Assembly: GCF_008634025.1 (NCBI RefSeq)
Contig: NZ_PDCM01000002.1
Span: forward strand, 1,736,001-1,800,000
Direction of reading: 5' to 3'
Length of the DNA stretch: 64,000 bases
From: Streptomyces albofaciens JCM 4342
GTDB taxonomy: Bacteria; Actinomycetota; Actinomycetes; Streptomycetales; Streptomycetaceae
The translations under genes were made by a program, and so were the position numbers. A model generated the notes under the pieces. That model ran no database searches. It saw nothing but the letters and a program-made list of their open reading frames with translations, and had not been told where the DNA came from. This document shows positions 52,291-59,925 of this stretch, piece by piece. Within the stretch, counting starts at the first letter, position 1. Each line of letters opens with the position of its first letter.

Positions 52291-53276
52291 CCGGGCGGAC
52301 GGAGGCGGCCGCGCCGGTGTACGAGGCGGTCACATCCGGCAGCTACGCACTGCTCTTCCCGGGAGCGGGGGCTCAACTGCCCGCGATGGCGCGGAGGCTG
52401 TGCCGTTCCTTCGAGGAAGCGGCCGACGTGCTGGAGCGCGCCGACAAGGCCACCGGGCTCGGTCTGGCGCGGTTGTGCCGGGAGGGCACGCCTGCCGAGC
52501 TGGCGGCCCCGGAGGTCTCCCACCCGGCGATCGTGGCCACCGGCCTCGCGGCCGCCGCCGCGCTGCGCCGGCACCTGGGGGCACGCTGGACGCCTCCGGC
52601 CCTCGTCGGCGGGCACAGCCTGGGGCACTTCGCCGCTCTCGTCGAGGCGGGCTGCCTGGACTTCGACGACGCGCTGCGCCTGGTCGCCCGGCGCGCCCGG
52701 CTGATGGGCGAGCAGGCCCGGCTGCGGCCGGCCCTGATGGCCTCCGTGGGCGGTGTGCCGCCCGAGCGGGTGGCCGCCTGGTGCGCCGCCTGTCCTCCGG
52801 AGCACGGCGTGGCGGTGCCGGCCTGCTTCAACGGCCCGGAGCAGACGGTGGTGTCCGGCGACACGGCCGCCGTGCGCTGGGTCGGCGCCCGGGCCGAGGA
52901 GGAAGCGGCGTGCCGGGTACGGGAGTTGACGGCGGGCGTCGCCTCGCACTCCCCGCTGATGGACCCCGTGCAGCGGGAACTGCGGCCCGGCCTGGCGGCC
53001 GTCGCCCTGGCGCCGCCTGCCGTCCCCGTCCTGCTGAACAGCACCGGGCTGGCCACCCGCGACACCGGTGCGCTGCGCACGGACCTGCTGGACCAGCTCA
53101 CCGTGCCGGTGCGCTGGAACGACGCCCTGCGCACGGTCGTCGCCGCCGGCCTCACCGTGGTGCTGGACACCGGCCCCGGCCAGGTCCTCGCCCGCGCCGC
53201 CGCGCTGCACCCCGAACTCGCTCCCGTCGCGCTGAACTTCATGCGCCCGCTGGAGAAGGCGGTGCCGCTGCCATGA
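52287..53276 (+). CDS. Malonyl-CoA:ACP transacylase (FabD family)
   Basis: A 329-residue acyltransferase that loads malonyl units onto ACP. The nucleophile is in G-G-H-S-L-G-H, the malonate-binding Arg in A-R-R-A-R-L-M and the catalytic His in V-A-S-H-S-P-L-M. The N-terminal oxyanion loop is F-P-G-A-G-A-Q instead of the usual G-Q-G-S-Q. The start has a 15-residue extension before the fold. Having its own MAT suggests malonyl-ACP is used in this cluster. Overlaps on both sides. Confidence 0.88.
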   Translation: MTGRTEAAAPVYEAVTSGSYALLFPGAGAQLPAMARRLCRSFEEAADVLERADKATGLGLARLCREGTPAELAAPEVSHPAIVATGLAAAAALRRHLGARWTPPALVGGHSLGHFAALVEAGCLDFDDALRLVARRARLMGEQARLRPALMASVGGVPPERVAAWCAACPPEHGVAVPACFNGPEQTVVSGDTAAVRWVGARAEEEAACRVRELTAGVASHSPLMDPVQRELRPGLAAVALAPPAVPVLLNSTGLATRDTGALRTDLLDQLTVPVRWNDALRTVVAAGLTVVLDTGPGQVLARAAALHPELAPVALNFMRPLEKAVPLP

Positions 53277-54010
53277 CCCACCGGAACGGGCCGCCCGGCC
53301 GCTCCGCCCTGGTGTTCGGCGGCAGCCGGGGCATCGGACTGGCCACCGCGCACGCCCTGGCCGAGCAGGGCCACCGGGTGACCGTCGCCGCCCGGGGCGT
53401 CGCCGACGGCGGGACGGGCCCCGCCGGTTTCCCCGCCGTGCGCTGCGATGTGACCGACAGCGCCCAGGTCGACGCCGCGTTCACCCGTACCGAGGCCCGG
53501 CAGGGACCGGTGCAGATCGCCGTGGCGAGTGCGGGCATCCGCCAGGACGGGCTGCTCCAGCGCACCGACGAGGCGTCGTTCCGGCGGGTGGTCGACGCCA
53601 ACCTCACCGGGTCCTGGCGGATCGTGCGCCGCGCCGCGCCCGCGATGGCCGAGCACGCCTGGGGCCGGCTGGTCCTCGTCTCCTCCGTCGCCGCGGTGCT
53701 CGGCACGGCCGGCCAGGTCTCCTACGCGGCGGCCAAGGCCGGGCTGGGCGGACTGGCCCGCAGCGCCGCACGTGAGCTGGGCCCGCACGGAGTGACCTGC
53801 AACATCGTCCTGCCCGGCTTCGTCGACACCGCCCTCACCTCGGACCTGGCGCCGCGCCGCAGGGACGCCGTCGTGGCCGCCACCCCGCTGCGGCGGGCCG
53901 GCCGCCCGGAGGAGATCGCCGCCGTGATCGCGTTCCTCGCGTCCGAGGCCGCGGGCTATGTCACCGGCGCGGTGGTCCCGGCCGACGGGGGGCTCGCGAT
54001 GGGCCACTGA
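53273..54010 (+). CDS. Ketoreductase, FabG-like SDR
   Basis: A 245-residue SDR reductase. It has G-G-S-R-G-I-G, catalytic Ser in V-S-S-V-A and Y-A-A-A-K. The ending D-G-G-L-A-M-G-H resembles the FabG at 2437. Last gene of the overlapping MAT-KR block. It should reduce a 3-oxoacyl-ACP made by the KS set. No dehydratase or enoyl reductase is seen in the window, so a 3-hydroxy acyl chain is the furthest product supported here. Confidence 0.88.
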   Translation: MTHRNGPPGRSALVFGGSRGIGLATAHALAEQGHRVTVAARGVADGGTGPAGFPAVRCDVTDSAQVDAAFTRTEARQGPVQIAVASAGIRQDGLLQRTDEASFRRVVDANLTGSWRIVRRAAPAMAEHAWGRLVLVSSVAAVLGTAGQVSYAAAKAGLGGLARSAARELGPHGVTCNIVLPGFVDTALTSDLAPRRRDAVVAATPLRRAGRPEEIAAVIAFLASEAAGYVTGAVVPADGGLAMGH

Positions 54011-54087
54011 CAGCCGGTGTCCGAACTCCCCTGCCCCGTCCCTGACCCCCGGTCCTCTCCCGGCCCGCACCCTGCCCTGGAGCCCCC

Positions 54088-56265
54088 ATGCGGACCCTGC
54101 TCGTGGACAACCACGACTCCTACAGCCACAACCTGTTCCAGCTCATCGCCCGCACGATCGGCACCGAGCCGATGGTGGTGCGCAACGACGACGCGGCGTT
54201 GCGCCGGCTGGACCCGGACGACTTCGACGCGCTGGTGATCTCCCCCGGCCCCGGACACCCGGGCCGGGCACGGGACTTCGGGCTCGCCGCCGACCTGCTG
54301 TCCGGCTCCGGGCTGCCCACCCTGGGCGTGTGCCTGGGGCACCAGGGCATCGCCCTGGCCACCGGCGCCCGCGTGGAGCGCGCGCCCGCGCCCCGGCACG
54401 GCCACCTCAGTGTGATCCGGCACCGCGGCGAGGACCTGTTCGCGCACATCCCGCAGCACTTCACCGGCGTCCGCTACCACTCGCTGGCCGTGCCGGAGCC
54501 GCTGCCCCCCGCGCTGGAGGCGACGGCCTGGGCGGAGGACGGTGTCCTGATGGGGCTGCGCCACCGGTCGTTGCCGCAGTGGAGCGTGCAGTTCCACCCC
54601 GAGTCCGTGGCCACCGAGTACGGCGCGGAACTCATCGCCAACTTCGCGCGCCTGGCCCGCGCCCACCGCCCGCCGCGCGGACCGGCCGCCCGGCGCGGAC
54701 GCCGCGCACCGGCCGCCCGCCGCGGGCGCCGGACACCGCCCGCGACGGCAGCCGTGGGCGCCACGTCCGACGGGTACCGGCTGCATGTGCGCACCCTGTC
54801 CCTGGAGCCGGACACCGACGCGCTGTTCCGCGCCCTGTTCGCCCGCTCCCGCCACGCCTTCTGGCTGGACAGCTCCCGGGTCGAGCCGGGGCTCTCCCGC
54901 TTCTCGTTCCTCGGCGACGCCGGCGGGCCGCTCGCCGAGACCGTGCGCTACCGCGCGGGCTCCGGCGAGGTCGAGGTGACGGCCGCCGACGGCGGTGTGA
55001 CCACGGTGCCCGGCACCGTCTTCGACCACCTGCGCGCGCAGCTGGCCCGGCGGCGGATCGCGGCCCCGACGCTGCCCTTCGACTTCACCTGCGGGTACGT
55101 CGGCTGGTTCGGCTACGAGCTGCGGGCCGACTGCGGCTCCCCACTGGCCCGCGCCGGTACGGGCGACGACGCGGCCTGGATCTTCGCCGACCGGCTCGTC
55201 GCCGTCGACCACGAGCGCGGCGAGACCCACCTGCTGTGTCTGGCCCGGGACGACGGCGAGGACGGCGAACGCGCCGCGGCATGGCTGCGGGAGACCGGCA
55301 CCCGCCTCACCACGCTGCCGTCCCGCGCGGTGCGGCGGGAGGCCCACGCGGACGCCCGTGCCGTCGACGGGGGCCCCGCCGAGTCCTGGCTGGCCCGGAG
55401 CAGGGAGCAGTACCTGGCGGACATCCGGCAGTGTCACGAGGAGCTGCACGCGGGCGAGAGCTACGAGATCTGCCTGACCAACACCGTCCACGTGCCCGTC
55501 GAGGCGGACGCGCTGGCGGCGCACAGCCTGCTGAGACGGCTCAACCCCGCGCCGTACGCCGCGTTCCTGCGGTTCGGCGACACCGAGGCCGTCTGCTCGT
55601 CGCCCGAGCGCTTCCTGCGCATCACGCCGGACGGCACGGTGGAGAGCAAGCCCATCAAGGGCACCGCCCCGCGCGGCGCCGATCCCGCCGAGGACGCCCG
55701 CCTGAAGGCGGCGCTGGCCCACGACCCCAAGACCCGGGCCGAGAACCTGATGATCGTGGACCTGCTCCGCAACGACCTGGGCCGGGTCTGCGAGATCGGC
55801 AGCGTGCACGTGCCCCACCTGATGCGCGTCGAGAGCTATGCGACGGTGCACCAGCTGGTGTCCACCGTCCGCGGCACGCTCCGGCCCGGGACGGACGCGG
55901 TCGACTGCGTACGCGCCTGCTTCCCCGGCGGTTCCATGACCGGCGCGCCCAAACTGCGCACGATGGAGATCATCGACCGGCTGGAGGGCGCGCCGCGCGG
56001 CCTGTACTCCGGCTCGATCGGCTACCTCGGGCTGGCCGGGGGCGCCGACCTCAACATCGTCATCCGCACCGCCGTCCGGTCGGGCGGCCGGTGGACCGTC
56101 GGGGCGGGCGGCGCGATCGTCCTCGGCTCCGACCCGGCGGAGGAGTACCGGGAGATGCTCCTCAAGGCCGCCGCTCCGGTGCGGGCCCTGCTGCGCTCCG
56201 GGCGCGGGCCGACCGTACCCGCGGAGCCGCTCCCCCAGGTGGTCCCGGCCACGTTCCGGGCCTGA
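54088..56265 (+). CDS. pabAB: Fused aminodeoxychorismate synthase PabA-PabB
   Basis: A 725-residue fusion making 4-amino-4-deoxychorismate from chorismate and glutamine. The glutaminase domain (residues about 1-195) has Cys82 in G-V-C-L-G-H and the H-P-E-S box. A 35-residue Arg/Ala-rich linker with a duplicated A-A-R-R-G-R-R joins the synthase domain. There Lys524 lies in P-I-K-G-T, the PabB nucleophile signature (TrpE has Ala). The set F-P-G-G-S-M-T-G-A-P-K and D-L-L-R-N-D-L is complete. The same fused form supplies antibiotic pathways such as candicidin and chloramphenicol. No lyase (pabC) is adjacent. Confidence 0.92.
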   Translation: MRTLLVDNHDSYSHNLFQLIARTIGTEPMVVRNDDAALRRLDPDDFDALVISPGPGHPGRARDFGLAADLLSGSGLPTLGVCLGHQGIALATGARVERAPAPRHGHLSVIRHRGEDLFAHIPQHFTGVRYHSLAVPEPLPPALEATAWAEDGVLMGLRHRSLPQWSVQFHPESVATEYGAELIANFARLARAHRPPRGPAARRGRRAPAARRGRRTPPATAAVGATSDGYRLHVRTLSLEPDTDALFRALFARSRHAFWLDSSRVEPGLSRFSFLGDAGGPLAETVRYRAGSGEVEVTAADGGVTTVPGTVFDHLRAQLARRRIAAPTLPFDFTCGYVGWFGYELRADCGSPLARAGTGDDAAWIFADRLVAVDHERGETHLLCLARDDGEDGERAAAWLRETGTRLTTLPSRAVRREAHADARAVDGGPAESWLARSREQYLADIRQCHEELHAGESYEICLTNTVHVPVEADALAAHSLLRRLNPAPYAAFLRFGDTEAVCSSPERFLRITPDGTVESKPIKGTAPRGADPAEDARLKAALAHDPKTRAENLMIVDLLRNDLGRVCEIGSVHVPHLMRVESYATVHQLVSTVRGTLRPGTDAVDCVRACFPGGSMTGAPKLRTMEIIDRLEGAPRGLYSGSIGYLGLAGGADLNIVIRTAVRSGGRWTVGAGGAIVLGSDPAEEYREMLLKAAAPVRALLRSGRGPTVPAEPLPQVVPATFRA

Positions 56266-56341
56266 CCTGTCCTTGCCCGTCCTGAGCCGTCCTGTCCGAA
56301 ACCACCACAACGAACACCCACCCAACGAATCGGGAGACGTC

Positions 56342-56542
56342 ATGACCGTCGAAAGCCGCCTGCTGTCCGTCCTCGCCTGCCCGGTCTGCGTCCAGCCGCT
56401 CCGGCTCGACGCGGACGAGGCCGGCCTGACCTGCCAGGGACCCGGGTGCGGGCGCGGTTACCGGATCGTCGACGGCATCCCGGTGCTGATCGCCGACGAG
56501 GCGCTCGCCGCCGCTTCGGTGTCCGGCTCGCTGGACTCCTGA
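56342..56542 (+). CDS. Trm112/UPF0434-like small zinc protein
   Basis: A 66-residue protein with two Cys pairs, C-P-V-C (residues about 13-16) and C-Q-G-P-G-C (about 31-36), followed by the family ending Y-R-I-V-D-G-I-P-V-L. This is the Trm112p-like fold, which binds zinc; in eukaryotes and archaea Trm112 activates SAM methyltransferases. The bacterial role is unknown. It starts after CGGGAGA, 76 bases from pabAB, and is followed by the POT gene. A link to the cluster's methyltransferases is possible only by analogy. Confidence 0.8.
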   Translation: MTVESRLLSVLACPVCVQPLRLDADEAGLTCQGPGCGRGYRIVDGIPVLIADEALAAASVSGSLDS

Positions 56543-56572
56543 CCCCACGCACACGACGGGGGAGGACACCTG

Positions 56573-58075
56573 GTGAAGACCGAGCGCATGGCGCCGCCCC
56601 GCGCGGCCGGCGCCCGCCACCCGCGCGGGCTGCTGACGCTGTGGGGCGTCGAGATGTGGGAACGGTTCAGCTACTACGGCATGCGCGCGATCCTCGTGCT
56701 GTTCCTCGCCGCGCCGGCCGACGAGGGCGGTCTCGGTCTGGCCCCGCACATCGCGGCCGCCGTCTTCGGTGTGTACGGAGCGCTGGTCAACCTCCTGGCG
56801 CTGCCCGGGGGCTGGCTCGCCGACCGGCTGTGGGGGTCGCACCGGGCGGTGGTGTGGGGCGGGGTGGCCATCACCGCGGGCCATGTGCTCCTCGCGGTGC
56901 CCGGGGGCGTCGCCTTCACCTACACCGGGCTGCTGTCGGTCGCCGCGGGCACCGGCTTCCTCAAGCCCGGCATCTCCACGATGGTGGGCCGCCTGTACGA
57001 CTCCGAGGGCGGCGCCGACCGGCTGGACAAGGCGGACACGGCGCGGCGCGACGCCGGGTTCTCGCTGTTCTACACGGGCATCAGCATCGGCGCCTTCGCC
57101 GCCCCGCTGCTCACCGGCTACCTCGGCGAACGCGTCGACTGGCACGCCGGGTTCGGTGCGGCGGCCGTCGGCATGCTCATCGGTCTGGTGATCTGCGTAC
57201 GGGGCCGGGGCCGGCTGCCCGGCACCGTCCGCGCACCGGTGCGGACCGCTGCCGCGGCGGAGCTGCGGCGGGTGTTCCTGGCCTCGGGTGCCGCGGTGCT
57301 GTTCCTGGCCGTGGTGTTCGTGCTGTGCGTCCTGTGGGGGCAGTCCGCCACGGACGCGGCGATCCAGTCCGTGACGCTGCTGATCATCGCCGTGCCGCTG
57401 GTCCACTTCGTGGTGATGTTCCGTACGGTCGGCCTGGACCCGGTGGACCGCAGCAGGCTGGGCGCCTATGTGTGGATCTTCTTGGCGGCCTCCGTGTTCT
57501 GGATGATCGCCGAGCAGGGCGGCTCGCTGATCAGCCTGTTCGCCCGGGACCACGTCGACCGTGACCTGTTCGGCTGGGAGCTGCCCACCAGTTGGTTCCA
57601 GTCACTGGGCCCGCTCTACAGCATCGTGCTGGCCACCGCGTTCGCCGCGCTGTGGGTGCGGCTGGGCAGCCGGCAGCCCAGCACGGCGGCGAAGTTCTCG
57701 CTCGGCCTGGCCGGGCTCGGGGTGGCGACGCTGGTCATGGCCGGCGCGGCGGCCGCGGCGGCCGACGGCCGGGTCACTCCCCTCTGGCTGATCGTGGCGT
57801 TCTTCGTACAGATCCTGGCCGAGATGTGTCTGAGCCCCACCGGGCTGAGCGTGACCACCCGGCTCGCCCCCTCCCGGTTCGCCCACCAGATCATGAGCCT
57901 GTGGTTCCTGTCGGTCGCGATGGGCAGCGCGCTCAGCGCGCAGGTGGTGCGGCTGACCACCGTCTGGTCCCCCGCGGTCTACTTCACCGTGCTGGGGGCG
58001 ACGGCCCTGCTCTGCGCGGCGGGGGTCGCGCTGGCCCGCAAGCGGCTGCGGCGGCTGATGCGCGGCGTGACCTGA
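56573..58075 (+). CDS. POT/PTR2-family proton-coupled transporter
   Basis: A 500-residue MFS-type oligopeptide transporter with about 12-14 membrane segments. The signature E-M-W-E-R-F-S-Y-Y-G is at residues about 29-38, with a F-L-K-P-G-I motif and F-Y-T-G-I-S-I-G-A-F later. POT proteins bring in di/tripeptides or related compounds, and some drugs. The start is GTG after GGGGAGGA. It ends the plus-strand run of the cluster, facing the ABC exporter genes over a strong terminator. Confidence 0.88.
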   Translation: MKTERMAPPRAAGARHPRGLLTLWGVEMWERFSYYGMRAILVLFLAAPADEGGLGLAPHIAAAVFGVYGALVNLLALPGGWLADRLWGSHRAVVWGGVAITAGHVLLAVPGGVAFTYTGLLSVAAGTGFLKPGISTMVGRLYDSEGGADRLDKADTARRDAGFSLFYTGISIGAFAAPLLTGYLGERVDWHAGFGAAAVGMLIGLVICVRGRGRLPGTVRAPVRTAAAAELRRVFLASGAAVLFLAVVFVLCVLWGQSATDAAIQSVTLLIIAVPLVHFVVMFRTVGLDPVDRSRLGAYVWIFLAASVFWMIAEQGGSLISLFARDHVDRDLFGWELPTSWFQSLGPLYSIVLATAFAALWVRLGSRQPSTAAKFSLGLAGLGVATLVMAGAAAAAADGRVTPLWLIVAFFVQILAEMCLSPTGLSVTTRLAPSRFAHQIMSLWFLSVAMGSALSAQVVRLTTVWSPAVYFTVLGATALLCAAGVALARKRLRRLMRGVT

Positions 58076-58089
58076 CAGCGGACGGCGGC

Positions 58090-58130
58090 ACGCGAAGGGG
58101 CCCGCGGCGATCCCGCGGGCCCCTTCGTGT
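58090..58130. terminator. Strong bidirectional terminator
   Basis: A 15-base perfect stem (58093-58107 with 58113-58127), extended to about 18 pairs by one G-U, around a 5-base loop. It lies between convergent POT and ABC genes. Confidence 0.85.
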
Positions 58131-58134
58131 CTGC

Positions 58135-59925
58135 TCACCGCGCGCCGGCCGCCCCGGTGGCCGTCATCCACGCCTCGTACAGCTTGGCGTACCGCCCCCC
58201 GGGCTGGGCCATCAGTTCCCCGTGGGTGCCCTGCTGGACGATGCGCCCCTGGTCGAAGACGAGCACCCGGTCGGCCGCCTCGGCGGTCGACAAGCGGTGT
58301 GCCACCGACACCGCGGTGCGGCCCCGCGTGGCGCTCTCCAGTGCCCGCTGGAGGCGCTGCTCGGTGGCCGGGTCGACCGCGGAGGTGGCCTCGTCGAGGA
58401 CCAGGAGGTCCGGGTCGGCGAGGTAGGCGCGGGCCAGCGCGACGAGCTGCCGCTCCCCCGCCGACAGGGCCTCCCCGCGCTGGCCCACCGGCGTGTCCAG
58501 GCCGCGCGGCAGCCCGGCCAGCCAGTCGTCGAGGCCCAGCTCGCGCAGGGCCCGCCGGGCGTCGTCCGCGGTCGCGCCGGTGCGGCCGTACGCGATGTTC
58601 GCCCCGACCGTGGTGTCGAAGAGGAACCCGTCCTGCGGCACCATCACCACCCGCTCGCGCAGGGAGGCGAACGGCACGTCCGTCAGCGGCACCCCGCCCA
58701 GCGTCACCCGGCCCGACACCGGGTCGGCCAGCCGGATCAGCAGTTTCGCGAACGTCGACTTGCCGGAGCCCGTCTCGCCGACCACGGCCACCCGGCTGCG
58801 CGGCTCGATGCGCACCGACACCTCGTGCAGCACCTGGGGGCCGTCCGGATACGCGTAGCCGACGTCCTCGAACCGGATCTCCAGCGGCCCCGGCTCCAGC
58901 GCGGTGCCCGCCGGCCCGGGGTCGGCGACGTCGATCGGCGTGTCCACCACCGCCAGGGCGCGGCGCCAGCCCGCGAGGGCGTTCTGCAGCTCGTTCAGCA
59001 CCTCGGTGCTCATCTGGGCGGGCCCGATGAACAGCGTGACCAGGAACAGGAACGCCACCAGCTCACCCGCGGTCAGCCGGCCGCCCACGCCGAGCAGTAC
59101 GCCCAGGCTGACCACGCCGCCGATGGCCAGCGCCGCCGCGACCTCGCCGCTGGAGAGCGTGACGGCCACCAGCCGCTGCGCCCGGCTCTGCGCCCGCCGG
59201 TGCCGCTCCACCGCCGTGTCGATCCGCCGTCCGATCAGACCGCCCGCGTCGTACGCGTGGATGACGGCGGCGCCCACCACGGCCTCGCCGGTCGCCGCGA
59301 GCATTTCACCGCCGCGGGTGCGCACCCGCCCGTACGCCCGTGACAGGCGGCGTTGCAGCGAGGGCAGGACCAGCACGAGCGGGACGAACACCGCCCACAC
59401 CATCAGGGCCAGTTGCCAGGAGTAGGCGAACATCACCACACTGCCGACGGCCAGTTGGCACAAGCTGACCAGGAACATCCCGCCGAACTGGAGGAACGTG
59501 CTGAACTGGTCCACGTCCGCGGTGACCCGCGCCACCAGGTCGCCGCGCCGCTCCGTGCCCAGCGCGGACGCCGACAGGTCGTGCACCCGGCGGAAGGCCT
59601 TGACGCGCAGCGTCGCGAGCCCCGCCTCCGTACTGCGGTACAGGCGGTGGTTCATGCGGTACGTGACCCACGCGGTGGCCAGCACCACGACGGCGCAGAC
59701 GCCCACCGTGGACAGCACGAAGCCGGTGCGGGGACCTCCGTCGGCGGTCAGGCCCTCGTCGAGGGTGATCTGTACGGCGATGGGCACGGCCACCCGTCCG
59801 GCGGCGGCGAGCAGGGCCAGGAACGCCACCACGAGCAGCCCCTCGCGCAGCCCCGGTGACACGTCCACGGCCCGGCGGAAGGTCGCCGTGGCGCTCCGCT
59901 GCTCACCCGTGATGCGGCTGCTCAC
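58135..59925 (-). CDS. ABC exporter half-transporter with a consensus Walker B/switch-His (subunit 1)
   Basis: A 596-residue half-transporter (six membrane helices plus nucleotide-binding domain). Walker A is G-E-T-G-S-G-K-S-T, the signature is L-S-A-G-E-R-Q, Walker B L-L-V-L-D-E-A-T-S-A-V-D with the catalytic Glu, and the switch His in V-A-H-R-L-S-T. The GTG start overlaps the stop of the second ABC gene. It forms a heterodimer with that subunit, probably to export the cluster product. Confidence 0.9.
   Translation of the reverse strand: MSSRITGEQRSATATFRRAVDVSPGLREGLLVVAFLALLAAAGRVAVPIAVQITLDEGLTADGGPRTGFVLSTVGVCAVVVLATAWVTYRMNHRLYRSTEAGLATLRVKAFRRVHDLSASALGTERRGDLVARVTADVDQFSTFLQFGGMFLVSLCQLAVGSVVMFAYSWQLALMVWAVFVPLVLVLPSLQRRLSRAYGRVRTRGGEMLAATGEAVVGAAVIHAYDAGGLIGRRIDTAVERHRRAQSRAQRLVAVTLSSGEVAAALAIGGVVSLGVLLGVGGRLTAGELVAFLFLVTLFIGPAQMSTEVLNELQNALAGWRRALAVVDTPIDVADPGPAGTALEPGPLEIRFEDVGYAYPDGPQVLHEVSVRIEPRSRVAVVGETGSGKSTFAKLLIRLADPVSGRVTLGGVPLTDVPFASLRERVVMVPQDGFLFDTTVGANIAYGRTGATADDARRALRELGLDDWLAGLPRGLDTPVGQRGEALSAGERQLVALARAYLADPDLLVLDEATSAVDPATEQRLQRALESATRGRTAVSVAHRLSTAEAADRVLVFDQGRIVQQGTHGELMAQPGGRYAKLYEAWMTATGAAGAR

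Noticed and set aside
50607..53276. 889-codon plus-strand frame spanning ligase and MAT
   Set aside because: Only its last 330 codons (from 52287) are real protein (MAT); the first part is an out-of-frame shadow of the KS-like and ligase genes.
2437..54010. The two FabG-like genes as a cluster-flanking duplication
   Set aside because: Similar endings are general for actinobacterial FabG; 50 kb of unrelated genes separate them.
53956..56343. 795-codon minus-strand frame opposite pabAB
   Set aside because: The plus strand has all PabA/PabB motifs; the antisense has none.
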